In this document: positions 36,012-44,459 of the stretch, piece by piece | Layout: every line of letters starts with the position of its first letter | Position numbering within the stretch: position 1 is the stretch's first letter | From: Acidaminobacter sp. JC074 | Lineage (GTDB): Bacteria > Bacillota > Clostridia > Peptostreptococcales > Acidaminobacteraceae | Direction of reading: 5' to 3' | Length of the DNA: 64,000 bases | Assembly: GCF_022496765.1 (NCBI RefSeq) | Contig: NZ_VANV01000010.1 | Coordinates: forward strand, 1-64,000 | Translations under genes and position numbers: made by a program | Notes under the pieces: model-generated | What the model was told of the DNA's origin: nothing | The model's database searches: none | Seen by the model: only the letters and a program-made list of their open reading frames with translations

Positions 36012-37133
36012 ATGAAAATATCAAAAAAAGATGCTTTGATGTGGTTTGAGTTTTTTGCAGAATTACCGGAAGATGAAATGTTGTCATCTATGCATGAGGA
36101 AATCGTCTATGCAACCTTCGCTCAAATTGAAGAGGCAGTTAATGCAAGATATGAAAAGTTGATGTCTGAAATTAAGACTTTAAAAACCTTAGAAAATAGA
36201 AGTTACTATGTAGGTAAAGAAAGTGACTTTCCTAAAGGCTGCAGGTCTTGTTTAATAGGGACTGGTTTAAGTGCCGTGAGAAAGACAAATAAATGTAACC
36301 TTGAATGTAAATTTTGCTACAACTATGGTCAACTAGATGACAGTCCACCGATAGGCGAAGGTATGTGGGAAATCGGTGGTACAAAGATGTATGAAAAAGA
36401 CATTGATCTTTTATTATCAATCCACGAAAAGCCAACAGGTGTTTCGTATGTTTATTTAGAGCCTTTTATGGAGATAGAAAAATACTACTCTGTCATAAAA
36501 AAGTTCAATGATCAAGGTATTCATCAACATATGTACACCAATGGAACTTTAGCTACAGAAGCTTCTTTAAAAGCACTTGGTCAAGCAGGACTTGATGAAA
36601 TCAGATTCAATCTAGGCGCATCGGATTGTTCTGACGAGGTAATAGAAAATATCGCACTCGCTAAGAAATATATCAAGTATGTTGGTATAGAAACACCAAT
36701 GACACCTGAACTTTATGAGACTTTTATTGAAAAGAAAGAACAGATATTATCCACAGGTCTTGATTTTATGAACTGTGCTGAACTGCATTTAAATGAAAAC
36801 AACATTTACAATTACTTTGGTGAAAATATGTATATTGCTAGACATGGTTATATATCACCTGTATGGTCAAGAAAACTGACACTCAAGTTGATGAAGCTTG
36901 CAGAAGATGAAGCGTGGGATATTTTGATTCACGATTGTTCAAATCATACCAAGTTTGCAAGAGGCCTTAATTTGAATAGCAAGTCTTGGTTTGGTGCGAG
37001 TAACTATGCTTGTGAATTTGATGCTATTCCATTTGATGTATTTTTACCAATTTTAAGAGATGATTCTTTTGAGTTTCTAAGTGAAGAAGCTTTACCAATC
37101 GAATATATGCCTTTAGGATTCGATTTAATCTAA
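36012..37133 (+). CDS. radical SAM protein, operon with sigZ
   Basis: 373 residues. Cluster motif C-N-L-E-C-K-F-C (C-x3-C-x2-C) near residue 95, preceded by an unusual helical N-terminal ~75 residues and a C-R-S-C pair. The barrel continues with Y-T-N-G-T-L and R-F-N-L-G-A-S. Extra Cys in the C-terminal part (M-N-C-A-E, I-H-D-C-S-N, Y-A-C-E-F) could bind an auxiliary cluster. Substrate unknown. It ends 9 bp before sigZ and shares its transcript. Confidence 0.82.
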   Translation: MKISKKDALMWFEFFAELPEDEMLSSMHEEIVYATFAQIEEAVNARYEKLMSEIKTLKTLENRSYYVGKESDFPKGCRSCLIGTGLSAVRKTNKCNLECKFCYNYGQLDDSPPIGEGMWEIGGTKMYEKDIDLLLSIHEKPTGVSYVYLEPFMEIEKYYSVIKKFNDQGIHQHMYTNGTLATEASLKALGQAGLDEIRFNLGASDCSDEVIENIALAKKYIKYVGIETPMTPELYETFIEKKEQILSTGLDFMNCAELHLNENNIYNYFGENMYIARHGYISPVWSRKLTLKLMKLAEDEAWDILIHDCSNHTKFARGLNLNSKSWFGASNYACEFDAIPFDVFLPILRDDSFEFLSEEALPIEYMPLGFDLI

Positions 37134-37142
37134 GGAGATATT

Positions 37143-37691
37143 ATGTCGCAGTTTGATGAGATTTGGATGGTCTTTAATGAAAAACTTTTATACTATATTC
37201 AGTCTAAAGTAGGAAATGAACATGATGCAGAAGATATTTTGCAGATCGTTTTCTTGAAAGTCTACAAGGGTTTTGAGTCGCTAGAAAACAAGGAAGCCCT
37301 AAAACCATGGCTGTATCAGATTACAAGAAATTCAATCATTGATTTCTATAAAAAGAAAAAAGAAATCTCTCTGGCACCTGAATCATTACCTGACATTGTG
37401 ATGGAAGAAGATCCTGATAATATGAATGATGAAATAGCAGGATGTTTAAAGAAAATGCTTTATGATATCCCAGACAAATATCAAGATGTTTATAGAATGT
37501 ATGAGGATCATGGTATGAAACATAAAGAAATATCAGATGAGCTGGGTATCAGCGTATCTGCTTCTAAGGTGAGACTGAAAAGGGCAAGAGATTTATTTAA
37601 GAAGAAACTCTTAGACTGCTGTGATTTTGAAACCGACCTTTATGGTAATATCATTGATTATACAAGTAAAATAGATTGTAAAAACTGCTAA
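37143..37691 (+). CDS. sigZ: RNA polymerase sigma factor SigZ-like (ECF)
   Basis: 182 residues. Region 2 spans F-D-E-I-W to D-F-Y-K-K-K with D-A-E-D-I-L-Q-I-V-F-L-K-V-Y, and region 4 has H-K-E-I-S-D-E-L-G-I-S-V-S-A-S-K-V-R-L-K-R-A. The C-terminal tail L-L-D-C-C-D-F-E-T-D-L-Y-G-N-I-I-D-Y and final C-K-N-C are typical of SigZ proteins and could bind metal or sense redox. No anti-sigma gene is adjacent, so the Cys-rich tail may itself be the control element. Confidence 0.87.
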   Translation: MSQFDEIWMVFNEKLLYYIQSKVGNEHDAEDILQIVFLKVYKGFESLENKEALKPWLYQITRNSIIDFYKKKKEISLAPESLPDIVMEEDPDNMNDEIAGCLKKMLYDIPDKYQDVYRMYEDHGMKHKEISDELGISVSASKVRLKRARDLFKKKLLDCCDFETDLYGNIIDYTSKIDCKNC

Positions 37692-37716
37692 AGCCCAACA
37701 TTTGTTGGGCTTTAAT
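37690..37716. terminator. bidirectional terminator
   Basis: Stem AAAGCCCAAC / GTTGGGCTTT with a 4-nt loop between the convergent sigZ and ferredoxin genes. Confidence 0.85.
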
Positions 37717-38052
37717 TTATAAAGTTTTTATTTGGACGGGGCTGACGCCACAAGTGTTAGAGCTGGAGTTACCATTTTTAATGTTATCCGCATAAAGTTT
37801 TAAACGTTCTTTTCTAACAGCGCTTAAATCCTCTCTTTGATAAACAATTTCCATGCCTTCTTCAGGTTTTGTACCACAAGCATATTTTTTCTGACCATCC
37901 ACTTCAATCAAACATGCCTTACAACACCCACTTCTTTTTTTGTTTCTAAAACAAGGTGCAGTTATGGTGATGCCATGCTCATCTGCAATTTCTACAATAT
38001 TTTTATTGGCATCCTCAACTTGAATGTCTTTACCATCAATTTTAATTTTCAT
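37717..38052 (-). CDS. small 2Fe-2S ferredoxin-like protein
   Basis: 111 residues from ATG 38052 behind AAGGAG. The N-terminal half follows the [2Fe-2S] ferredoxin fold seen in NuoG or hydrogenase N-termini, with Cys in A-P-C-F, S-G-C-C-K-A-C and Y-A-C-G. The first gap (8 residues between Cys) is longer than in classical plant-type ferredoxins. The tail contains a further S-N-T-C-G-V. It lies 57 bp after the MFS gene, probably on the same transcript. Confidence 0.75.
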   Translation of the reverse strand: MKIKIDGKDIQVEDANKNIVEIADEHGITITAPCFRNKKRSGCCKACLIEVDGQKKYACGTKPEEGMEIVYQREDLSAVRKERLKLYADNIKNGNSSSNTCGVSPVQIKTL

Positions 38053-38109
38053 ATTTTCTCCTTCTTTCAATTACATCTACATCCTATAGACGATTGAAAA
38101 AGTAAAAGG

Positions 38110-39366
38110 TTACATTTGTGCTTTCTTGTGATTGATTCTTACAAAAGCATATAAAACCGAAAGGATGATACCAATGATAAACATGGCATTGTCCATGCCG
38201 TAATTTTCTGCTATAAAACCTAGAGCAGGCGATAATATGATGATGATAAATGCCTTAAGTTGAGAATCTATACTCAGTACAGTCGCTCTTTCTGACTTGT
38301 CCATAAAGTGGTCACAATGGTCTACAAAAATAGGCTTTCTCATGTCTCTTGAAAGTCTTAAGATGATAAATGCCAGTATGATGAGTAGGGTCCACTGGAA
38401 CTTGATTGAGATGGCCATGATAAAGAAACAAATTATGAGAGCAAGATAAAATAAGTTCATCAATTTATCGGAACTGAGATACTTGCTAGCTTTATAGATT
38501 CTCTTTGAACCTGCAGAGCCTAAGATGTTGATCACAAAGTATACCAAACCAAGAATGATCTTAAGATTATCATCCGCTGACATAGAGGAGATGACCACTA
38601 AGCCGGAAGCCAGGATAATAGCCTCAAGTATGGGCTGTATGTAATCCTTACAGATAGAAATAAAGCCATCAAATGATGCTGAGTTAAGAAGGATTCTTCT
38701 AAGTTCTGGCTTCTTGAAAATACCTAGAAGGTGATCTTTTATCATCCTATAAACTGAACCGGTCTTTTTACTATCGGGTCTATCGAGTTCACTAGGATAG
38801 GATAGGATCAAAAGTAAATCCAATATATATGGAATAACTGTAATTAAAAATATATAGTTTGAACTTGGTATATTAAGAATTAAGATGATGGCAAGTATTG
38901 AAGAGATTGCCGATCCCTTTAAAGAGTAAGATCTTGTTCTTCCGTAAACATAAACCTTGTGTTTTTCCCAACCCTTAAGTTCAAGGTACTTATAAATCAT
39001 AGCCTTATGTGTACCTGATCTAAAGGCTTCACCAAGTCCGAAAAAGACCATGGCAAGAACAGCTAGCTTAAAGTCTTTTACAAAGAAAAAGAGGATAAAG
39101 GAGATGATATAGAAAACAAAACACATAGACAACTCTTTTTTCTTGCCTATCAAGTCTGCTATAATGCCTGAAGGTATTTCAAATATATAGGTAATCAGTT
39201 GCGATATACCAAAGAGTATACCTATGTCGAATAAGTTCATACCTTTACCTAAAAGATAGATGAATAAATAAGGTTCGAAGAACTGTAGATTTTTTAAAAA
39301 GCCATAAGCACAGAACTTCCATATTTGCCTGTCTTTTTTTATTTCAAGTTGAAGTTGTTTGTCCAA
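38110..39366 (-). CDS. MFS transporter
   Basis: 418 residues, 12 predicted membrane segments, with the loop motif G-I-I-A-D-L-I-G-K-K-K in the expected position after helix 2. It falls near the group of uncharacterised multidrug/antibiotic-type MFS exporters. The start is TTG at 39366 with GGGAG 9 nt upstream. Divergently arranged with a MarR regulator 66 bp away, which probably controls it. Confidence 0.82.
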   Translation of the reverse strand: MDKQLQLEIKKDRQIWKFCAYGFLKNLQFFEPYLFIYLLGKGMNLFDIGILFGISQLITYIFEIPSGIIADLIGKKKELSMCFVFYIISFILFFFVKDFKLAVLAMVFFGLGEAFRSGTHKAMIYKYLELKGWEKHKVYVYGRTRSYSLKGSAISSILAIILILNIPSSNYIFLITVIPYILDLLLILSYPSELDRPDSKKTGSVYRMIKDHLLGIFKKPELRRILLNSASFDGFISICKDYIQPILEAIILASGLVVISSMSADDNLKIILGLVYFVINILGSAGSKRIYKASKYLSSDKLMNLFYLALIICFFIMAISIKFQWTLLIILAFIILRLSRDMRKPIFVDHCDHFMDKSERATVLSIDSQLKAFIIIILSPALGFIAENYGMDNAMFIIGIILSVLYAFVRINHKKAQM

Positions 39367-39432
39367 TCTTATACTCCCATCTATTTGACTTAAGCAATAG
39401 TAGATTTTATAATGACTTTAAAAGGAGCGACT

Positions 39433-39840
39433 ATGAAAGAAATCACATCGGTTAATGAAGCCATTAGAATATTATCAAGATACCCAAAAAAAATTAAACA
39501 TACCACGCCAAGATCGTCTTCAAGATATATCAGACTCATGAAGTTTATTCGTTCTAAAGAAGGCATACTTGCTTCAGAGCTTGCATCTATGATGAACATA
39601 AAGCCTGCTTCACTTTCTGAGATGCTTTCAAATCTGGAATCAGATGACCTGATAAGAAGAGAAAAAGACCAAAATGACAAGAGAAGACACTGCTTTTATC
39701 TGACTGATAAAGGACATGAACATCTTTTTAGACACAAACATGACCAGTATGATATCTTTAAGGACATATTAAGTAAAGAAGAAGAAGCGCTCTTTATTGA
39801 CTTGACCAATAAGCTCATTCATTCACTTACTAACGAGTAA
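39433..39840 (+). CDS. MarR-family transcriptional regulator
   Basis: 135 residues with a winged helix: L-A-S-E-L-A-S-M-M-N-I-K-P-A-S-L-S-E-M-L as the helix-turn-helix and D-D-L-I-R-R-E-K-D-Q-N-D-K-R-R as the wing. ATG 39433 is preferred, with AAAGGAG upstream. Divergent from the MFS gene, the classical arrangement for a ligand-responsive repressor of an efflux pump. Confidence 0.87.
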   Translation: MKEITSVNEAIRILSRYPKKIKHTTPRSSSRYIRLMKFIRSKEGILASELASMMNIKPASLSEMLSNLESDDLIRREKDQNDKRRHCFYLTDKGHEHLFRHKHDQYDIFKDILSKEEEALFIDLTNKLIHSLTNE

Positions 39841-40020
39841 TATTTTGGTACCTAACTATTGTAAGTTTATAAGAATACAATTACTTTGTCAACAAGGACT
39901 TCTAAGGAGGTTCTTTTTCATTTTGAGAGTTTATGAAATTTTTAAATTTGCTTTGTATCAGATTTAAGTTTCTTGTTTATAGTGTATGTATCGGAAGAAG
40001 ATAATACAAAGGAGAAGAAA

Positions 40021-40653
40021 ATGAATAAGATAAAAACAGTATACGATATTGTACAAGTAATGAGAAAAAGAGAACAAATAGAAGGTACTTTCAAATGTGA
40101 TGTTTTAAAAGATGGAGAAAATATTTTCGAAACTGAGAATGAGTTTAAAAAAGACCTCAATGGCGGAAAGTCATTTGTCAAATCTAAAATGGTATATGAC
40201 CATGATGGTGTGAAAGTAAAAAATGAGTTTGAATCAGAGGGAGATTTTGAAAAAGAAATGCATCGAGGTCATCATTTTAGAGGCCATCACTTTAGAAATC
40301 ATGATGAGTGTCAAGCAGTGGGGTGTAGAGAGCCACTTAAAAAGTTATCAATGCTTTTAGATTTACTTAATAAACTAGAGCTAGAAGCAGTTGATGATAA
40401 GAAAAAATTCAGATTAGACTTAGATATTAAAGATTATGAAACTGAGATGATGAGTCATAGAATGCATCAAAGACAGATGAAAGCCATGCAAGATTTTAAG
40501 ACATTTGAATCTGGTAGAGTTACCATCACAGGTTTTATAAGTCAAGGTCATGTTATTAGAAATATGGAGATTTCCTTTACAGGTTCATATTTAGACCTTG
40601 AAGATCAAAGTCATGATCTAGTGGTAAATGCCTTTACAAGCATGGAAGAGTAG
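40021..40653 (+). CDS. His-rich protein of unknown function, first gene of metal-type operon
   Basis: 210 residues from ATG 40021 behind AAAGGAG. I do not recognise the family. A histidine-rich stretch lies at residues 81-94 (H-R-G-H-H-F-R-G-H-H-F-R-N-H) followed by two Cys. The flanks are beta-like. There is no signal peptide or membrane segment, so it is cytosolic. The final third contains more His/Met (M-M-S-H-R-M-H-Q-R-Q-M-K). Together with the Fur-family protein and His-rich kinase downstream it suggests binding or buffering of Ni, Zn, Co or Cu (inference). Confidence 0.75.
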   Translation: MNKIKTVYDIVQVMRKREQIEGTFKCDVLKDGENIFETENEFKKDLNGGKSFVKSKMVYDHDGVKVKNEFESEGDFEKEMHRGHHFRGHHFRNHDECQAVGCREPLKKLSMLLDLLNKLELEAVDDKKKFRLDLDIKDYETEMMSHRMHQRQMKAMQDFKTFESGRVTITGFISQGHVIRNMEISFTGSYLDLEDQSHDLVVNAFTSMEE

Positions 40654-40659
40654 ATGATA

Positions 40660-40679
40660 GGGCTTACTTATGTGAGCCC
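40660..40679 (+). terminator. intra-operon hairpin
   Basis: Stem GGGCTTAC / GTGAGCCC with a 4-nt loop but no T-run. Likely an attenuating or RNA-stabilising hairpin between the His-rich gene and the fur-like gene, not a full terminator. Confidence 0.5.
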
Positions 40680-40699
40680 ATTTACTGTTAGGAGAAAAA

Positions 40700-41140
40700 A
40701 TGAAACTTTCCTTAAATGAGTTAGAAGAGCAAATAGTAGATGCTGGTTATAAGTTAACATTTGCAAGAAAGTCGATTACAGATATTTTTTTACGATACAA
40801 TGATTCTCAGTTGACAGCAGAGGATTTTTATAAGTTAATTAATGACAGTCATGAAAAAATTGGCATAGCAACCATCTATCGAACTTTAAGCTTGTTGACG
40901 GAATTAGGAATTCTTAGTAAGCTAAATCTAGACGACACACACAGTAGGTATGAACTGAAAAATGAAGGTGTTTTAAAGTGTTATATGGTCTGTAAATCCT
41001 GTGGTCAAATAATAGGTGTGCAGAAGATACCTCTTTATGCTTTGTTTTCAGATGTAAATGACTACTTTGAGTTTGAAATAGACAGTATGAATATCATTGT
41101 AAAGGGCTTATGTGCATCATGTCACATTATAAGTAAATGA
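40700..41140 (+). CDS. Fur-family regulator with altered metal site
   Basis: 146 residues. The winged helix is intact (I-G-I-A-T-I-Y-R-T-L), and the structural zinc site has both pairs, C-K-S-C and C-A-S-C. The usual regulatory ligands are missing: the segment normally H-P-T-A-D-D-I-Y is Q-L-T-A-E-D-F-Y, and the H-x-H before the first C-x-x-C is K-C-Y. It may use the extra Cys, respond to something else, or be constitutive. Sits between the His-rich gene and the kinase in one operon. Confidence 0.87.
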   Translation: MKLSLNELEEQIVDAGYKLTFARKSITDIFLRYNDSQLTAEDFYKLINDSHEKIGIATIYRTLSLLTELGILSKLNLDDTHSRYELKNEGVLKCYMVCKSCGQIIGVQKIPLYALFSDVNDYFEFEIDSMNIIVKGLCASCHIISK

Positions 41141-41150
41141 GGAGAGTAAA

Positions 41151-42320
41151 ATGAGAAAAAAAGAGAAAGTTGTTTTCTTTGACCATGACTTCAATGATAA
41201 ACACTTTTGGCATCACCATGAGGAGTTTCATAGATACAACAAGTTCTCTAGAAGAATGCCAATCGTAGGGATTGCTTTTAGTTTATTTGTGATTTATTTA
41301 TTCTACAAGCTAAGTCTAGAAGGTTATTTTCTTTTAATCTTTTCTTTATGCCTAGCTTTTATTGTGATTCAGAGTTTATTTTTTAGACACATAGCCAATC
41401 GATTACTTGTGCCGTTGATGAAGTTGAAAGAAGGTTTTGGAAGTATTGGAAGAGGTGACTATTCGACCAGGATATCCATGGATGATTTATTTCATTTACG
41501 CAGGCAATCTGATATGAGGGGGCTTATTCATGCCTTTAATCATATGGTTGACCAGCTCGAGAAATCAGAACAAGTAAAAGACGAATACGAAGAAAATAGA
41601 AAAATGCTTATTGCAAATATTTCACATGATTTAAAGACACCGATGACAAGTATAAAAGGTTATTTAGAAATTATGGATGAAAGATTGATCAACAATCCTG
41701 AAACATTATTAAGGTATATTAGGATTATGGAAAAAAACACTGATTATATGAACAATCTTATTGATGATTTGTTTCTTTATTCCAAATTAGATATTGATCA
41801 AGTAAAATTTGATTTTAAAAATGTCCAGGCTAACTTATACTTTGAAGATATGATGGAGGAGTTTTCAATCAGCTTTGAAGATAAGGAAAGAGTGTTTGAG
41901 TATTTTAATGAAATTGAAGAAGATACAAGTATATGTGTAGATAATAAGTTGCTTTATAGAGCCATTCTGAACATTATGGACAACTCGGTTAAATATGCTA
42001 AAGAGGAAGGTCAAGTATATGTAAAGGTTCTGATGGAAAACGATGAGGATTATGTTCAACTGAGGATTCGTGATAATGGTAAGGGGATTCCTCCTGAAAA
42101 GTTGCCTTATATATTTGATAGATTTTATAGAGTTGATTCTGAAAGAACAAAGAGTTTAGAAAGCACTGGATTAGGACTTGCCATAACAAAGGAGCTTCTT
42201 ACCTCACATAATGGACAAGTTAGTGCAAGCAACCATGAAGAAGGTGGAGCGGAATTTGTATTATTGATTCCAATCATTAAAGAAGAAGGAGTTAATCATG
42301 GACAAGATTTTGATAATTGA
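41151..42320 (+). CDS. sensor histidine kinase with His-rich cytosolic N-terminus
   Basis: 389 residues. The first 30 contain six His (12, 18, 21-23, 27). Two membrane helices (~36-54 and ~57-75) are joined by almost no external loop, so sensing must be in the membrane or cytosol. HAMP ~77-140, HisKA N-I-S-H-D-L-K-T-P-M-T, HATPase with M-D-N-S-V-K-Y, D-N-G-K-G-I and S-T-G-L-G-L. All catalytic motifs are intact. Overlaps the response regulator by 23 bp. Confidence 0.9.
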   Translation: MRKKEKVVFFDHDFNDKHFWHHHEEFHRYNKFSRRMPIVGIAFSLFVIYLFYKLSLEGYFLLIFSLCLAFIVIQSLFFRHIANRLLVPLMKLKEGFGSIGRGDYSTRISMDDLFHLRRQSDMRGLIHAFNHMVDQLEKSEQVKDEYEENRKMLIANISHDLKTPMTSIKGYLEIMDERLINNPETLLRYIRIMEKNTDYMNNLIDDLFLYSKLDIDQVKFDFKNVQANLYFEDMMEEFSISFEDKERVFEYFNEIEEDTSICVDNKLLYRAILNIMDNSVKYAKEEGQVYVKVLMENDEDYVQLRIRDNGKGIPPEKLPYIFDRFYRVDSERTKSLESTGLGLAITKELLTSHNGQVSASNHEEGGAEFVLLIPIIKEEGVNHGQDFDN

Positions 42321-42999
42321 AGATGATAAAGACATAGCTGAACTTGAAAGGGATTACCTGAATTTAAATGGTTATGAAGTAACCTTAGAAGCTGATGGCT
42401 TAAAAGGTTTAGATATTGCCTTAGAAAATGACTATGACCTTATTATTGTAGATTTAATGTTACCTGGTTTAACCGGATTTGAGATAGTAAAATCAATAAG
42501 AGAAAAGAAAGAAATTCCGCTATTAATCATATCTGCTAAGAATGAGGATATCGATAAAATAAGAGGCCTAAATAGTGGTGCAGATGATTATATGACAAAA
42601 CCCTTTAGTCCAGCAGAATTATTGGTTCGAGTGAAAACACATATTAATCGTTATGAAAGACTCTATAAAAAGACATCAATAACCGATAAGACAGATGTAT
42701 TTAATGTGGGTGGTATTGAAGTAGACCCAGATTCAAGAAGGGTTTATGTCAATAATCAAGAAGTGGTGATGACGACCAAAGAATTTGATCTGTTGGTATT
42801 CTTGATGAAAAATCCTGACCATGTTTTTTCTAAATCTCAACTATATGACCGCATATGGGGAGAAGAGGATTTTGGTGAGAATGCCACAGTTGCTGTCCAT
42901 ATTCAAAAGATCAGAAAGAAAATTGAAAAAAATCCTTCTGATCCCAAATATATTGATACAATTTATGGTGCTGGCTATAGATTTAATAAAAACGTATAA
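42298..42999 (+). CDS. OmpR/PhoB-family response regulator
   Basis: 233 residues. Receiver with the E-D-D acidic pocket, phospho-Asp in I-V-D-L-M-L-P, Lys in T-K-P-F, and a C-terminal winged helix ending I-D-T-I-Y-G-A-G-Y-R-F. Partner of the overlapping kinase. AGAAGGAG before ATG. Last gene of the operon, followed by a terminator. Confidence 0.94.
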   Translation: MDKILIIEDDKDIAELERDYLNLNGYEVTLEADGLKGLDIALENDYDLIIVDLMLPGLTGFEIVKSIREKKEIPLLIISAKNEDIDKIRGLNSGADDYMTKPFSPAELLVRVKTHINRYERLYKKTSITDKTDVFNVGGIEVDPDSRRVYVNNQEVVMTTKEFDLLVFLMKNPDHVFSKSQLYDRIWGEEDFGENATVAVHIQKIRKKIEKNPSDPKYIDTIYGAGYRFNKNV

Positions 43000-43001
43000 A
43001 G

Positions 43002-43023
43002 CTTCTCGAAAGAGAAGTTTTTT
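43002..43023 (+). terminator. terminator of two-component operon
   Basis: Stem CTTCTC / GAGAAG with GAAA loop and T6. It also lies at the end of the convergent regulator gene. Confidence 0.85.
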
Positions 43024-44329
43024 AGATGAGCAGTTTTAGTACACGACTGGGTCTGCCAGCTTTACCTATGATTCTCTTACCCACAACTTCAATGTAGCCT
43101 GCAAGTTCAAGCTTTTCGATGATTCTGTTCATGCTTCTTAGTGAATTACCGAACTCCTTAGATAGTTCCTGACTGGTAAAGGTATCTTTTTTATAGAGAT
43201 CCATGATGGACTTCAGTTGATAAATATTATTAACGCTGATACCTGTTGCTTCTGAGATGCTTTTGAAGTTGTAGTCTGACATCCTATCTTCTTTTTGATC
43301 AAGAGGAGTAACTCTGTCCATTTTATTTTTATCATAGACCACAAAACATTGATTACCTCCCATCTTTATGGCCTTGTTTTTACCTAAATAGGCATTTGAC
43401 TTTGCCTCTCTAGCTGTCATACCAAAGCCGATTCCCATGGAAATGGTATGATTGGTTCTTCTTTTGACCTTATTAAGTATGGGAAGTTCTCTAAGGTTTT
43501 TGGTCTCATACTCAAGTATCTTTCTTGTAGTAAAGAGCATATAGGATTTTTCATTTTCTACAACAGCCGCTTGTATCGATTGGGCAAACTTGTAGATTTC
43601 CTCAGTAATCTTAGTCTTCATCAGCATAATACCGTAGTCATTTTCTAAATCTAAATCATAGTCATTACCTAGATCATGTTCCACAGATATAACGACAATT
43701 TGATTGATGCTCATGGTCTGCGTTTTTATTTTTTCTAGCAGGGCATGAATTTTATTGACAATAGACACCCTATTAGGTGTTAAAAGCATAGAAGGTACAT
43801 GGTCTTCTTGTAGCATCTTATAAACAGTAGAAATACCTGTGATGGCAGTTGTCTGACTTAAGATGTGTTGCTTTTTATGAAAATCATAGAGGTTTTTAAT
43901 AAGGTGATTGGACAATGTGTTGATATTGGATGTATAGAGGGTGAAATCGTCAGGTGAAAAACCAAAACCCCTGTAGATTTCATTAACAGTTGCTATATCA
44001 TAAGAATCTATGGTGATGTTTTTTACATTAAGGTATTTTTTAAGCGTTGCTTCTAAAAGGATTCTTTGTAGTTGACTCTCATCGTTTTCAAGATAAACCC
44101 ATGGTAATTTAGAGTGCATATTATGGTTGATGATTTCATATGGGAACTTACCAGTAAATATGATACCCTCAAAATCTTCAAAGTGCTCCTTGATGTAACT
44201 GATGGTCGTGTTGATCTGACTCATGTTATGCATCTTGATGGGATGACCTTCTATAAAGTTAAACTTTTTTTTCAAGACTTCTTGTATACGTTCGATGTTA
44301 TCTTCGTGTCCTACTATACCAATCTTCAT
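43022..44329 (-). CDS. transcriptional regulator with degenerate GGDEF-like and HTH domains
   Basis: 435 residues, three parts. N-terminal ~1-180 has an alpha/beta receptor-like look (M-K-I-G-I-V-G-H, G-I-I-F-T-G-K-F). Residues ~190-330 resemble a GGDEF fold without its active site; the conserved tail G-I-G-F-G-M-T-A-R-E-A-K-S-N-A-Y-L-G-K-N-K-A is followed by G-G-N. The C-terminal ~80 residues are a winged helix (T-S-Q-E-L-S-K-E-F-G-N-S). Divergent from tnaA, 130 bp away, so it likely regulates tryptophan catabolism. No database family name is claimed. Confidence 0.75.
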   Translation of the reverse strand: MKIGIVGHEDNIERIQEVLKKKFNFIEGHPIKMHNMSQINTTISYIKEHFEDFEGIIFTGKFPYEIINHNMHSKLPWVYLENDESQLQRILLEATLKKYLNVKNITIDSYDIATVNEIYRGFGFSPDDFTLYTSNINTLSNHLIKNLYDFHKKQHILSQTTAITGISTVYKMLQEDHVPSMLLTPNRVSIVNKIHALLEKIKTQTMSINQIVVISVEHDLGNDYDLDLENDYGIMLMKTKITEEIYKFAQSIQAAVVENEKSYMLFTTRKILEYETKNLRELPILNKVKRRTNHTISMGIGFGMTAREAKSNAYLGKNKAIKMGGNQCFVVYDKNKMDRVTPLDQKEDRMSDYNFKSISEATGISVNNIYQLKSIMDLYKKDTFTSQELSKEFGNSLRSMNRIIEKLELAGYIEVVGKRIIGKAGRPSRVLKLLI

Positions 44330-44364
44330 AATGACCTCCTGATATTATCCTAAAAGATATTCGG

Positions 44365-44407
44365 ATTAAAGTCAAATTAAAGACACTATACGGCGCATTG
44401 CTTTAAT
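44365..44407. promoter_or_regulatory. candidate operators in tnaA control region
   Basis: ATTAAAG occurs twice in direct orientation at 44365-44371 and 44376-44382 (11 bp apart, one helical turn) and once inverted as CTTTAAT at 44401-44407. They lie between the divergent regulator and tnaA. I found no tnaC-like leader peptide. Confidence 0.4.
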
Positions 44408-44459
44408 GATAGCCTAAATGTAGATGGATTATATTAAATTATTAAGAGGAGGCAGTAAT

